From the NCBI GenBank assembly GCA_028823235.1, contig JAPKBW010000008.1:62001-126000 (forward strand): a stretch of 64,000 nt of DNA. The letters run 5' to 3'. A program made the position numbers and the translations under genes. This document shows, in pieces, positions 38,011-47,138 of this stretch. Position 1 is the stretch's first letter, and each line of letters begins with the position of its first letter. Under the pieces are notes generated by a model. It was not told where the DNA came from, searched no databases, and saw only the letters and a program-made list of their open reading frames with translations. The DNA is from Longimicrobiales bacterium (GTDB lineage Bacteria; Gemmatimonadota; Gemmatimonadetes; Longimicrobiales; Gaopeijiaceae).

Positions 38011-39483
38011 CTATGACGACCGGTTTCGGGCCCAGTCGATGAGGTCCCGATTCGTGCTGGTCTTCTTCATTGCGCCCAGGAGATCAACCATCGCCTCCGT
38101 GGGGCCCATTCCAGCCAGCTGACGCCGCATCGCGTGAGAAACCCAGAGTTGATCGTCGTCGAGAAGGAGTTCTTCTTTCCGAGTCGCCGACCCAACGAGA
38201 TCGATCGCCGGGTAGATACGCCTGTCGGCGAGATCCCTCGACAGCACCAATTCGCTGTTCCCGGTCCCTTTGAATTCCTCGAAGATCACCTGGTCCATGC
38301 GTGATCCTGTATCTACGAGCGCAGTTCCGATGATCGTCAAAGAACCACCGCCCTGGCTGGCGGCGATCTTCCGAGCGCTGCCTAGGAATCGCTTCGGTTT
38401 CTCGAGGGCGTTGGAGTCGAGACCACCTGACATCGTCCGCCCACTACCACCCTTGAGTGAGTTATAGGCTCGAGCCATACGGGTGATCGAGTCGAGAATG
38501 ATGACGACATCTTCGCCCTGCTCCACCCGTCGGCGAGCACGTTCCAATGTCATCTCAGTGACCTGGACGTGACGCTCCGGAGGCCGGTCGAAGGTCGAAG
38601 CGATGACCTCACCGAACCCGCACTGCTCCATCTCCGTGACTTCCTCAGGACGTTCGTCCACGAGAAGAATCATGAGATGACACTCGGGATTGTTCTTGAC
38701 GATCCCCTCTGCGACAGCCTGCATGACCATAGTCTTACCGGCCTTCGCAGGAGCGACGATCATGGCTCGCTGCCCCTTTCCGAATGGGCAGAAGAGGTCG
38801 ATGACCCGGTTGGTGAACTCGGGCTCACCGCGCCAGGTGCGTCCGCACTCCAGAATCAACTGTTCGTCCGGGTGCGTTGCACTCAGGCGGCCAAACTCAG
38901 GTCGTCGGGCAGCTTCCTCAGGCGGACGGTCGTTCACCAGCGCGACGTGTGCGAGGGGCGGACTCTTGCCTGCCCGCACGGATGCCGCGACAACACCCAT
39001 GAGTTCGTCGCCGATCCTCAGACCAAACTTCTGAATGACTCGCGGCGGCACATAGATATCGTCATCACTGGGGGCGTAGCCGTAATCGCGACGGCGAACG
39101 AATCCAGAACCGGATCCTAGGACCTCGAGCAACCCGAGTGGACGGGAAAGCGCCATCAGCTCGTCGGGATCTTCGGGAAGGCCCGCCATGAGCTCGGTGT
39201 CCGACGGTCCTCCGCCGTCCACGCCACGGCCGCCACCGCCGCCACCGCCACCCTCACCGCCCTTACGGCGGCGGCCTCGACGGCGGCGCTTGTTCCGTCG
39301 AGGACGATCGCCGGCCTTGGCGGATTGATTGCCGCGACCGCGTCCCCCGGAGGAGCCACCGTCAGCTGACGCACTTTCTGTGGATGAGTTTTCCGCGGGG
39401 GCAGCAGCTTCGGAAGGCGCTGAATCAGCCGGCGGAGATTCTTTTTTTTGTGCTTCTGGTGTGTCTGACACGTATACAGCCAA
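38011..39483 (-). CDS. rho: Transcription termination factor Rho with basic, Gly-rich N-terminal extension
   Basis: This 490-residue hexameric RNA helicase ends transcripts. The RNA-binding and motor domains are complete: FGRLSATHPDEQLILE, Walker A VAPAKAGKTMVMQ (P-loop), Walker B VVIILDSITRMARAYNS, the Q-loop GSLTIIGTALVDTGSRMD and the R-loop. The first about 95 residues are an extra region: Ala/Ser/Glu-rich, then Arg/Lys-rich (RRNKRRRRGRRRKGG), then a nine-Gly run. Similar inserts are known in high-GC and actinobacterial Rho. The gene is monocistronic and convergent with the SRPBCC gene 30 bases away. Confidence 0.96.
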   Translation of the reverse strand: MAVYVSDTPEAQKKESPPADSAPSEAAAPAENSSTESASADGGSSGGRGRGNQSAKAGDRPRRNKRRRRGRRRKGGEGGGGGGGGRGVDGGGPSDTELMAGLPEDPDELMALSRPLGLLEVLGSGSGFVRRRDYGYAPSDDDIYVPPRVIQKFGLRIGDELMGVVAASVRAGKSPPLAHVALVNDRPPEEAARRPEFGRLSATHPDEQLILECGRTWRGEPEFTNRVIDLFCPFGKGQRAMIVAPAKAGKTMVMQAVAEGIVKNNPECHLMILLVDERPEEVTEMEQCGFGEVIASTFDRPPERHVQVTEMTLERARRRVEQGEDVVIILDSITRMARAYNSLKGGSGRTMSGGLDSNALEKPKRFLGSARKIAASQGGGSLTIIGTALVDTGSRMDQVIFEEFKGTGNSELVLSRDLADRRIYPAIDLVGSATRKEELLLDDDQLWVSHAMRRQLAGMGPTEAMVDLLGAMKKTSTNRDLIDWARNRSS

Positions 39484-39687
39484 AGGGACGGACTGCGTCA
39501 GTTGAGCCCGAATGACTCATCGGCGCCCGTCAGTAGATGAATCCACGCTAGCTACTTCTCGCGGACTGTCCCATCAGCGGGCCGACTGGCCGCGCCGCTG
39601 CCGACCGCGATTCGCGCGTCGGCTGAACACAAGCAATGTTGGACGAAGTTCCCTGCGGATCAAGTCACAATTACTTGGAGCTGTTCG

Positions 39688-40995
39688 ATGCATCGTACTC
39701 GGACCACCCGTCGCGGCTTTCTGGGAGCCCTTGCGGCGGCCGGCGCCGGAGCCCCGCTGCTGGCGCGTGCAGAGGCCATCGAGGCCGCTGTCCTCGACGA
39801 TGGGCAGGCCTCCGGCTCCACAGTCTTTGACGCCGACGGTCGCCTATCCATCCGGAGGCTTCGCGAGCAGTACCTGCTCTCGGGTGACCTCATTTACCTG
39901 AACCACGCATCGATCGGCACCGTCCCTGCGGCAGTACATCGTGCCCACGCCGGATACCTCGAACTGTGCGAGTCCTTCCCGTCGCTATACGTCTGGGGAT
40001 CCGTCTGGAGGGACGTCACGGAGACGACCCGAGGCCTCGCTGCAGATCTTCTTGGATGTGAGGCAGATGACCTCGCGATCACCCACAATACAACGGAGGG
40101 CTTCAACGTCCTGGCCCACGGTCTCCCTCTGGTCAGTGGTGACGAGGTTCTCTTCAGCTCGCTGAATCATCCAGGGGCTTCGGTGGCGTGGCGTGGCGTG
40201 GCTGCCCGCCGGGGCTTCACGGTACGGGACTTCGATTTCCCCATCCTGCGCGGTGAGGAGATGACGGTCGAAGAGGTCGTCGACCTGCACATGGCGGCGA
40301 TTCGGCCAAAAACCAGAGCTTTGGTGGTGCCGCACGTCGACAACTCAATTGGACTGACCCACCCTCTGAAGGAGATCGCGGAGGCTGCGCGAGCGCGTGG
40401 GGTCGAGTTCATACTCGTGGATGGAGCCCAGTCCGCCGGAATGATCCCCGTGGATCTGGGTTCTGCCGGGGTCGATGCCTACGCCATGAGCCCACACAAA
40501 TGGATTCAGGCTCCCAAGGGCACAGGACTCTTCTGGGTGGCGCCAAGCCTGCGGGACCGACTTCCGAGAATGTGGTACCGGACCGCAGGAGAACGCATCA
40601 GGGGCTCGGCGAGGAAATACGAAGATTATTCAACTCGTGCCTGGCCTGCCGTCGTGGCCCTTGGAGACGCACTCGCCTTCCAGGCCTCGATCGGCGCTGA
40701 CGAGAAACAGCGCCGCTACCGGGCCTTATGGAGTCAGGTGTACGAGCGGACTCAGGCGGATCGGGCGCTGGCCTGGCGTTCGCCGGTGGATCCGGAGTTG
40801 AGGTCTGTGATTATGGCGGTGGAAGTCCGCGGTGCGGCCGCGCCAGAGGTGGGGAGTGCGCTATTGGAAGGTCACGGGGCTGTGGTTCGATCCTTCGGCG
40901 GGCCGCTGAACACGCTGCGCGTCTCGCCGAACGTGATGACCGAAGATGTTGACATCACACGATTCCTGGACGCTGCCGCGGCTCAGGGAAGCTAG
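39688..40995 (+). CDS. Tat-exported class V PLP enzyme (isopenicillin-N-epimerase/cysteine desulfurase-like)
   Basis: This 435-residue fold-type I PLP enzyme starts with a twin-arginine signal (TTRRGFLGALAAAGAG, cleavage near ARA). The catalytic core shows YLNHASIGTVP (residues about 70-80), the DGAQSAGMIPVD segment (about 250-261) with the PLP-binding Asp, and the Schiff-base lysine in AMSPHKWIQAPKGTG. Export by Tat agrees with folding around PLP before translocation. Periplasmic PLP enzymes of this class are unusual. It stands alone between rho and the sigma-54 promoter. It is not obviously EgtE, because EgtE is cytoplasmic and lies elsewhere. Confidence 0.88.
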   Translation: MHRTRTTRRGFLGALAAAGAGAPLLARAEAIEAAVLDDGQASGSTVFDADGRLSIRRLREQYLLSGDLIYLNHASIGTVPAAVHRAHAGYLELCESFPSLYVWGSVWRDVTETTRGLAADLLGCEADDLAITHNTTEGFNVLAHGLPLVSGDEVLFSSLNHPGASVAWRGVAARRGFTVRDFDFPILRGEEMTVEEVVDLHMAAIRPKTRALVVPHVDNSIGLTHPLKEIAEAARARGVEFILVDGAQSAGMIPVDLGSAGVDAYAMSPHKWIQAPKGTGLFWVAPSLRDRLPRMWYRTAGERIRGSARKYEDYSTRAWPAVVALGDALAFQASIGADEKQRRYRALWSQVYERTQADRALAWRSPVDPELRSVIMAVEVRGAAAPEVGSALLEGHGAVVRSFGGPLNTLRVSPNVMTEDVDITRFLDAAAAQGS

Positions 40996-41119
40996 GTTGC
41001 CGAGTGTCCCATTACCCGCTCCTGTGTCCAGGAATCGGGACATTCACCCACCTCCCACACCTAATGACATGTATCCCGTAACTCCCTGCCATACAGCGTT
41101 TTGTGCCACACGCAACCCC

Positions 41120-41138
41120 TTGGCACGCCACGTGCATT
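41120..41138 (+). promoter_or_regulatory. Candidate sigma-54 promoter (-24/-12)
   Basis: The sequence TTGGCACGCCACGTGCATT matches the sigma-54 consensus TGGCACG-N4-TTGCA at all but one base, with the invariant GG and GC exactly 12 bases apart. A start near 41147 would give a leader of about 25 bases containing AAGGAGG before the GTG at 41172. Such a promoter needs an enhancer-binding activator; none is in the window. Confidence 0.72.
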
Positions 41139-41171
41139 ATTCTCGGGTAGATTCCAGCGAAGGAGGACACG

Positions 41172-42764
41172 GTGGGTAGGACAGCCCGACTAACCGCAAT
41201 TATGGCCTTGATGGCGGCCTTCATTTCACTCTCGGCGAGCGCGCAAGTCAGCGTTGATTTTTCGCTTCCCGCAGGCACCCTGTTCACCGGGGTGTCCTTC
41301 GGAGTTGCTGGCCCAGTTCACGCAACCTCCTCGGTCTTCTTCGGTGCACCGTATGGTGAAGCGAACGGGCCCAAATACGGTGTGTACGGAAGCCCCAACT
41401 CCTACGGGAGCTGCTGGGACGCGTACTACATGTATTACGACCACTGCGTGGTGCAGACTTCCTATGCGCCCGTCTACTACTCGTACGGCGGCTGGGCCCG
41501 AAGCTGGTACGGCCATGCCGGCTACTACAGTCCCGGTTATTACCAGCCCAGTTACTACGCGTATGTCTCGGACCCGTGGGGTCCACGTTGGGGGCCGTTC
41601 TGGGCCTACGATCCGTGGGACTCGTACTGGAATAGCTATTGGGATGGCTCCTATGCAGGCTCCTGGTACGGCGGACGTTCCTCTTACGCAGCCACATACC
41701 ATGTGCCTGCCTACTACCCGAATAGCGCTACGTACTACGCAGGGAACACTCAGTACAAGGACAGCCCGGGCACTGGCACTACAGGCCGGACCGCTCGGCA
41801 CCGCACTCCCACCGCTTCACCGACCGCACCTTCCCGCACCTCAGTGGCTGCCGCGGCAAAGGCTCGCCCGCGTAGCACCACTTCAGTGAACCGGCGTGCG
41901 CCAGAAGTCGATGGCCCGGCAGGGGCCGCTCGCTCCGGGTCCGGTGCGCGATCTGCGACAGCTGGTGTGGGTTTGTCCAGGTCCGGTGGCCGCACCGGAG
42001 TGTCCGGTACCGGAACGACCGCTGGTGATCGGGCAGTTCGCACTCCAACCGTAGGCAGAAAGCCGCTTTCCGTCGCCCGGAGCAATCGCGGTGGTCCCGG
42101 CAGCCGTCCGTCAGCCGGCCTACCCCGTCGCGTGCCGACTTCAGATGGCGATGCGCGGAGCACATCAGGCACGCGAGGAAACGCGTCCAGAACCACCGGT
42201 GCCGGTAAAGGCGTCGCGCGCGCTCGTGGGACACGTGGCGGATCGCGCCCGATCTTGAATCGGCGCCCACCTGCGTCCCAGTCGGGTCAGGCCGCCCGGG
42301 CTGGATCATCGACGACCCGTTCCGGGGCGGCGGCGCGGACCACCCCTGTCCGAGAACAGGCTTCCCCGCGAGCGGGGACTTCCAGCACTCGCCCGGCTCG
42401 TGCGGGGGCCACGCCGAGCCGGGCGCCTAGCCGCACAAGGTCGTCCCCCAGGTCCAGGTCGACCCGGGCAACGACAACACGCGCTCCAGGTGCTCAGTCT
42501 GCGCCCGCTCGCGGCAGCCGTGCACGTCAGACTCCGAGCCGGCGTCCCACCCGTGTGCGCACCGTCCCCTCTCGCGGCGCGCGGAGCACACCGACCCGAG
42601 CTGCAGCCCCCAGCTCAGTTGGGAACGCTCGCTCGGCGCCCTCTAGGGCCCCTTCAGCACGCCGCACAAGCGGCTCTCCAACTGCGCGCGCGGCACCGTC
42701 CCGGCCGGCTACGGCTCCTCGGGTGGCTGCCCGCGGCGGGGGGATCGACTCGGCGTCGCAATAA
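41172..42764 (+). CDS. Secreted Tyr-rich/Arg-rich low-complexity protein
   Basis: I do not recognise this 530-residue protein. A signal peptide (core LTAIMALMAAFISLSASAQ) is followed by a domain of about 170 residues exceptionally rich in Tyr, Trp, Gly and Ser (repeats such as SYYAY, YYSPGYYQ, DSYWNSYWDGSY). From about residue 205 to the end it is Arg/Ser/Thr/Ala/Pro-rich, with many SRAPS-, TR- and RS-type repeats and almost no hydrophobic residues. It would be strongly basic and disordered. The GTG start follows a perfect AAGGAGG. The layout suggests an adhesive, matrix- or envelope-binding role. It is regulated, apparently, by sigma-54. Confidence 0.8.
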   Translation: MGRTARLTAIMALMAAFISLSASAQVSVDFSLPAGTLFTGVSFGVAGPVHATSSVFFGAPYGEANGPKYGVYGSPNSYGSCWDAYYMYYDHCVVQTSYAPVYYSYGGWARSWYGHAGYYSPGYYQPSYYAYVSDPWGPRWGPFWAYDPWDSYWNSYWDGSYAGSWYGGRSSYAATYHVPAYYPNSATYYAGNTQYKDSPGTGTTGRTARHRTPTASPTAPSRTSVAAAAKARPRSTTSVNRRAPEVDGPAGAARSGSGARSATAGVGLSRSGGRTGVSGTGTTAGDRAVRTPTVGRKPLSVARSNRGGPGSRPSAGLPRRVPTSDGDARSTSGTRGNASRTTGAGKGVARARGTRGGSRPILNRRPPASQSGQAARAGSSTTRSGAAARTTPVREQASPRAGTSSTRPARAGATPSRAPSRTRSSPRSRSTRATTTRAPGAQSAPARGSRARQTPSRRPTRVRTVPSRGARSTPTRAAAPSSVGNARSAPSRAPSARRTSGSPTARAAPSRPATAPRVAARGGGIDSASQ

Positions 42765-42778
42765 CCACTAGACGCCGG

Positions 42779-44005
42779 TCAGCGCACCCGGCTCCCGGCG
42801 ACCCAGACACCGACACAGGGATTTGCGCCGACCCAGTAAGTGAGTTCTACCGGACTCTCGATGCTCCAGGCCGCAAGGTCTGCACGCATTCCAATTTCGA
42901 GCGCCCCTCGGTCTTGGTAACCAAGAACCGGCGCCGCATTTCGAGTCATCCCGATAAGCGTCTCCTCGGGAGTCAGACCAAACAGGACACTCGCCATGTT
43001 CATGGCTAGAAGAGGCGAGGCCAATGGAGACGACCCTGGGTTCAGGTCGGTGGCTACGACTATGGGCACCCCATGCTCGCGAAATGTCGAGACGGGTGGC
43101 TTTTGCGTCTCACCCAGGTAGTAAAAAGCGCCCGGGAGAAGGACCGCTGCCGTCCCAGACGCGGCCATAGACCGCGCGCCGGGGCCTGACGCGTATTCGA
43201 GGTGATCTGCCGATCGGGCACCCAGGCGCGCCGCCAGTGCAGCTCCGCCCGAGTCAGACAGTTGGTCCGCATGGAGGCGAACACCCATCCCTAGATCAGC
43301 CCCCGTTTCGAGCACCCGGGCGCACTCTGTAGAGTTGAAAGCGATCCCCTCGCAGAACGCGTCCACCCCGTCAGCCAGACCCGCACGAGCTGCCTCAGGG
43401 ATCATCTCCTTACAGATCAGGTCGAGGTATCCCTCCCGATCGTAACGAAACTCCGGAGGAAGCGCGTGCGCAGCGAGCAATGTCGTCGAGACGGATACGC
43501 CTTGATCCGCCCCGGCGGTTTTTGCGGCGCGGAGCATTCGCAGCTCACTCTCGAGATCCAGCCCATAGCCGGACTTGATCTCGACACTCGTGCAGCCACT
43601 GTCGACCAGCCACCCGAGCCTGCGAGCCCCCGATGAGGCCAGTTCGCTGTCGCTGGCGCCCCTGGTGGCTGAAACTGAGGAGAGGATGCCGCCACCCGCT
43701 CGGGCGATTTCTTCGTAAGTTGCGCCGCCCAGCCTCTGTTCGAACTCGCTCGCCCGGTTGCCACCGAATACCAAATGCGTGTGCGCATCGATCAGGCCCG
43801 GCGTCAGCCACCCTCCACCCAAATCGAGCACCTCGTGTGCATCGGCGGCGATACCCTCAGGAGCGGCACTCTCAGATCCGATCCAAGAAATGCGTCCACC
43901 ACTCACCGCCAGGAGGCCGTTCCGGATCGTCCCGTATGGCTCCGCCGACCCAGCTGACATTGTCGCAATGTGGCAGTTCTTGACCACGAGCTCGCTGCTG
44001 ACCAA
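42779..44005 (-). CDS. hutI: Imidazolonepropionase
   Basis: This 408-residue amidohydrolase opens the ring of imidazolone-5-propionate to N-formimidoyl-L-glutamate, the third step of histidine breakdown. Metal and substrate motifs are LTPGLIDAHTHLVFGGNR (HxH), the segment EFEQRLGGATYEEIARAGGG and VATDLNPGSSP (metal Asp). It starts at a TTG, preceded by GGAGG at about 7 bases; no ATG fits. The divergent hutF start is 50 bases away, so the two share a control region. The gene is distant from hutU-hutH by one gene. Confidence 0.93.
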   Translation of the reverse strand: MVSSELVVKNCHIATMSAGSAEPYGTIRNGLLAVSGGRISWIGSESAAPEGIAADAHEVLDLGGGWLTPGLIDAHTHLVFGGNRASEFEQRLGGATYEEIARAGGGILSSVSATRGASDSELASSGARRLGWLVDSGCTSVEIKSGYGLDLESELRMLRAAKTAGADQGVSVSTTLLAAHALPPEFRYDREGYLDLICKEMIPEAARAGLADGVDAFCEGIAFNSTECARVLETGADLGMGVRLHADQLSDSGGAALAARLGARSADHLEYASGPGARSMAASGTAAVLLPGAFYYLGETQKPPVSTFREHGVPIVVATDLNPGSSPLASPLLAMNMASVLFGLTPEETLIGMTRNAAPVLGYQDRGALEIGMRADLAAWSIESPVELTYWVGANPCVGVWVAGSRVR

Positions 44006-44017
44006 ATACCCTCCTCG

Positions 44018-44047
44018 TTGACGCCGCGTCCGCCCTGAATCTACACT
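44018..44047 (+). promoter_or_regulatory. Candidate promoter of hutF (leaderless)
   Basis: A TTGACG (-35) and TACACT (-10) pair with an 18-base spacer ends 8 bases before the hutF ATG. Transcription would therefore start at or next to the start codon, and no Shine-Dalgarno lies before it. A leaderless hutF transcript is inferred. Confidence 0.6.
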
Positions 44048-44055
44048 CGCTCGAC

Positions 44056-45459
44056 ATGTCCGACCTTTTTTTCGATACTGCGTTCCTTTCGGGGAGCTGG
44101 GCCCACGATGTACGCCTCACGGTGGACAGCGGTGGGTGGATTACGTCGGTTGAGTCCGAAACGACTCCCCGGGGCGCCCGGCACTTTCGAGGTATCGCTG
44201 TCCCGGGGGTTCCCAACGTCCATTCCCACGTCTTTCAGCGGGCGATGGCCGGGCTGGCAGAGCGCGGGTCTCCATCAGGCGATTCCTTCTGGTCCTGGCG
44301 GGAGCGAATGTACGGCTTCCTTCGCACACTCGACCCGGATGCAGTCGAGGTAATCGCAGGCCAGTTGTTCTCCGAACTCCTGCGGCATGGCTTCACGTCC
44401 GTGGCCGAGTTCCACTACCTCAGAAACGACGTCCTCGGCCACGCTTATGCCGATCCGGTAGAGATGGGGCGCCGTATTTTGGCGGCAGCGGAACGTGCGG
44501 GGATGGGCATCACGATGTTGCCGACCGTCTATCGAACGTCAGACTTCGGCGGCGCGGAAGCGCAGGTCAGCCAGCGCAGATTTGTGGCATCCGTGGAGGA
44601 CCTGCTCGGCGATATAGCGGTTCTCGGGGCTGGCGCGAGCGCCGGCACGACTCGGATCGGTCTAGCCCTTCATTCGCTGCGGGCGGTCCCGCCCAAAGCA
44701 TTAACCGTCGCAGTCGAGGCTGCACGCAGCATGGACCCGGAGCTTCCCGTACACATCCACGTGGCGGAGCAGCAGAAAGAGGTCGAACGATGCCTCGAAT
44801 GGTCGGGCGCCCGGCCGGTTCAGTGGCTTCTCGATAACGCGCCGGTTGATCGGCACTGGTGCCTGATTCACGCGACCCATCTGGATGCTTCCGAGGTAGC
44901 GGGGATCGGCGCTTCGGGAGCCGTGGTCGGCCTCTGTCCGACGACGGAGGCGAATCTGGGCGACGGCATTTTTCCATTCACAGACTTTGAGCACGCGCGG
45001 GGTTCCTGGGGAATCGGGACGGATTCCCACATCGGACGCAGTCCTGTGGGTGAACTCCGGACTCTCGAATATGGGCAGCGATTGACGCTCCAGAGCCGAA
45101 ACGTGGCGGCTGGCCCCTACCACCGATCGACCGGGCGATCGCTTCTGGAGTCTGCGTGGAACGGTGGCGCTGCCGCATGTGGGCGAAGAATCGGACAGAT
45201 CGCCCCAGGCTTCCGGGCGGACGCGGTCGTGCTGGACCCGAACCACCCGTCGCTGTGCGGCCGTTCAGGAGACGACGTCCTCGATTCCTGGGTCTTTTCC
45301 GGGGATGCCACCCCTGTGTCCGACGTCATCGTCGGGGGGCGTCAGGTGGTAGAGGCGGGACGTCACGTCCTCTCCACAGAATTGTCTAAAAGGTACCGGA
45401 GCGTGGCTCATGCCTTGGTGGGAGACAACCCGCAGCTGGCCCTGAATCTGGACGAGTAG
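44056..45459 (+). CDS. hutF: Formimidoylglutamate deiminase
   Basis: This 467-residue amidohydrolase removes ammonia from N-formimidoyl-L-glutamate to give N-formyl-L-glutamate, the fourth step of the five-step Hut pathway. Motifs in order are PNVHSHVFQRAMAGLAERG (HxH, typical of HutF), HIHVAEQQKEV (metal His and Glu), LIHATHLDASEV and GTDSHIGRSPVGELRTLEYG (metal Asp). Length fits the family. It is the only plus-strand hut gene and ends 3 bases from the convergent hutU stop. The next enzyme, HutG formylglutamate deformylase, was not found in the window. Confidence 0.93.
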   Translation: MSDLFFDTAFLSGSWAHDVRLTVDSGGWITSVESETTPRGARHFRGIAVPGVPNVHSHVFQRAMAGLAERGSPSGDSFWSWRERMYGFLRTLDPDAVEVIAGQLFSELLRHGFTSVAEFHYLRNDVLGHAYADPVEMGRRILAAAERAGMGITMLPTVYRTSDFGGAEAQVSQRRFVASVEDLLGDIAVLGAGASAGTTRIGLALHSLRAVPPKALTVAVEAARSMDPELPVHIHVAEQQKEVERCLEWSGARPVQWLLDNAPVDRHWCLIHATHLDASEVAGIGASGAVVGLCPTTEANLGDGIFPFTDFEHARGSWGIGTDSHIGRSPVGELRTLEYGQRLTLQSRNVAAGPYHRSTGRSLLESAWNGGAAACGRRIGQIAPGFRADAVVLDPNHPSLCGRSGDDVLDSWVFSGDATPVSDVIVGGRQVVEAGRHVLSTELSKRYRSVAHALVGDNPQLALNLDE

Positions 45460-45461
45460 AG

Positions 45462-47138
45462 CTAGATCTCTCGTCTCATCGGTATCCGGATGCCCTCTCG
45501 CTCCGCTGTCGCTTCGGCAATCGCGTATCCGGCGTCGACGTGCCGCATGACACCGGTTCCCGGATCGTTCGTCAGTACCCGCTCGAGGCGAACGCCCATC
45601 TCAGGTGTCCCATCGGCCACGATGACCTGCCCTGCATGCAATGAATTGCCGATCCCGACTCCACCACCGTGGTGGAAAGAGACCCAACTCGCCCCGGACG
45701 CCGTATTCAGCAGCGCGTTAAGAATGGGCCAGTCGGCTACGGCATCGGATCCGTCCTTCATGGCTTCGGTTTCACGGTTGGGTGATGCGACCGAGCCGGT
45801 ATCGAGGTGATCTCGTCCGATCACGATCGGGGCGCTCACCTCACCACTCGCGACGAGGTCATTCAAGGCGAGGCCGAACCGGGCTCGCGCACCCTGTCCC
45901 AGCCAGCAGATCCGGGACGGGAGTCCTTGGAACGCCACACGCTCCTGCGCCAACCTAATCCAGCGGCAGAGGTGTTCATCCTCGGGGAACATCTCCAGGA
46001 CCAGCTCATCGGTCCGGTGGATGTCTTTCGGGTCGCCGGACAGTGCCACCCAACGGAAGGGGCCCTTCCCTTCGCAAAACAGATCCCGAATATAGGCCGG
46101 AACGAAGCCAGGATAGGAAAACGCCTCGGTGAACCCCGCGTCCTTTGCGTACCCACGCAGATTGTTGCCATAATCCACCGCAACCGCGCCGGCGTTCTGC
46201 ATGTCGACGATCGCCTCACAATGAATTCTCATCGACTTCATCGACTGCCTCAAGTACTCCTCGGCGTCGGACTCGCGCAGCACCGCGGCCTGCCCGACAC
46301 CCATGCCGGCGGGGACGTATCCGTGCACCGGGTCATGAGCGGACGTCTGATCCGTCACGATATCCGGTGTGACGCCCCTCCGAACGAGCTCCGGGAGTAC
46401 GTCGGCACAGTTCCCGACCAGTCCGATGGATAGCGCCTCGCCCGCTGTGGTGGCCTCGTTTACCCAGCGGAGTGCCTCTTCGAGGTCATGTGTCATGCGA
46501 TCGCAGTAACGGGTATCAAGCCTGCGCTGGATACGGGTCGGATCGACCTCGACGCAGAGCATGACCCCTTGGTTCATCGTCGTGGCGAGAGGCTGGGCGC
46601 CGCCCATGCCCCCCATACCCCCGGTGAGGATCCACTTACCCTTCAAAGAACCGTCGAAATGCTTGTCGGCCATCGCACCGAACGTCTCGTACGTCCCCTG
46701 TAGAATCCCTTGGGTGCCTATGTAGATCCAGGACCCGGCCGTCATCTGTCCGTACATCATCAGGCCCTTCCGCTCGAGCTCTCGGAAGTGCTCCCACGTG
46801 GCCCAGCGACCTACCAGGTTGGAGTTCGCAATGAGCACGCGAGGCGCATGTTCGTGCGTCCGAAAGATCCCCACGGGCTTCCCCGACTGCACCAAGAGTG
46901 TCTCGTCGTTCTCGAGGTCGCGAAGGGATTCGACGATGGTATCGAATGCCGCCCAACTTCGGGCAGCACGACCTGTCCCGCCGTATACAATTAGTTGGTC
47001 CGGGTGCTCGGCCACATCCGGGTCGAGGTTATTCATCAGCATCCGCAGCGCAGCCTCCTGCGCCCATCCCTTGCAACTCAGTTCGTTGCCATGCGGCGCG
47101 CGCACGGTGCGTGGATCACTCTTCGTATCTGATGTCAT
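45462..47138 (-). CDS. hutU: Urocanate hydratase
   Basis: This 558-residue NAD-dependent enzyme hydrates urocanate to imidazolone propionate, the second Hut step. Diagnostic stretches are [20 protein letters not shown] (residues about 86-105), the NAD-site loop [11 protein letters not shown] and catalytic-Cys region [13 protein letters not shown] (about 408-420). [20 protein letters not shown] and [10 protein letters not shown] close the family signature. Its ATG overlaps the hutH stop by 4 bases. The length and all landmarks are normal. Confidence 0.96.
   Translation of the reverse strand: MTSDTKSDPRTVRAPHGNELSCKGWAQEAALRMLMNNLDPDVAEHPDQLIVYGGTGRAARSWAAFDTIVESLRDLENDETLLVQSGKPVGIFRTHEHAPRVLIANSNLVGRWATWEHFRELERKGLMMYGQMTAGSWIYIGTQGILQGTYETFGAMADKHFDGSLKGKWILTGGMGGMGGAQPLATTMNQGVMLCVEVDPTRIQRRLDTRYCDRMTHDLEEALRWVNEATTAGEALSIGLVGNCADVLPELVRRGVTPDIVTDQTSAHDPVHGYVPAGMGVGQAAVLRESDAEEYLRQSMKSMRIHCEAIVDMQNAGAVAVDYGNNLRGYAKDAGFTEAFSYPGFVPAYIRDLFCEGKGPFRWVALSGDPKDIHRTDELVLEMFPEDEHLCRWIRLAQERVAFQGLPSRICWLGQGARARFGLALNDLVASGEVSAPIVIGRDHLDTGSVASPNRETEAMKDGSDAVADWPILNALLNTASGASWVSFHHGGGVGIGNSLHAGQVIVADGTPEMGVRLERVLTNDPGTGVMRHVDAGYAIAEATAEREGIRIPMRREI

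Noticed and set aside
39220-39262. GCC/ACC-type microsatellite
   Set aside because: It encodes the polyglycine run of Rho and is explained by the protein sequence.
39688-40995. EgtE (ergothioneine lyase) assignment
   Set aside because: It is class V PLP but carries a Tat signal and lies 22 kb from egtBD with no supporting context.
41900-42760. Repeat array or CRISPR-like structure
   Set aside because: The repeats are degenerate Arg/Ser/Thr/Ala/Pro codons within one reading frame, with no constant repeat length or spacers.
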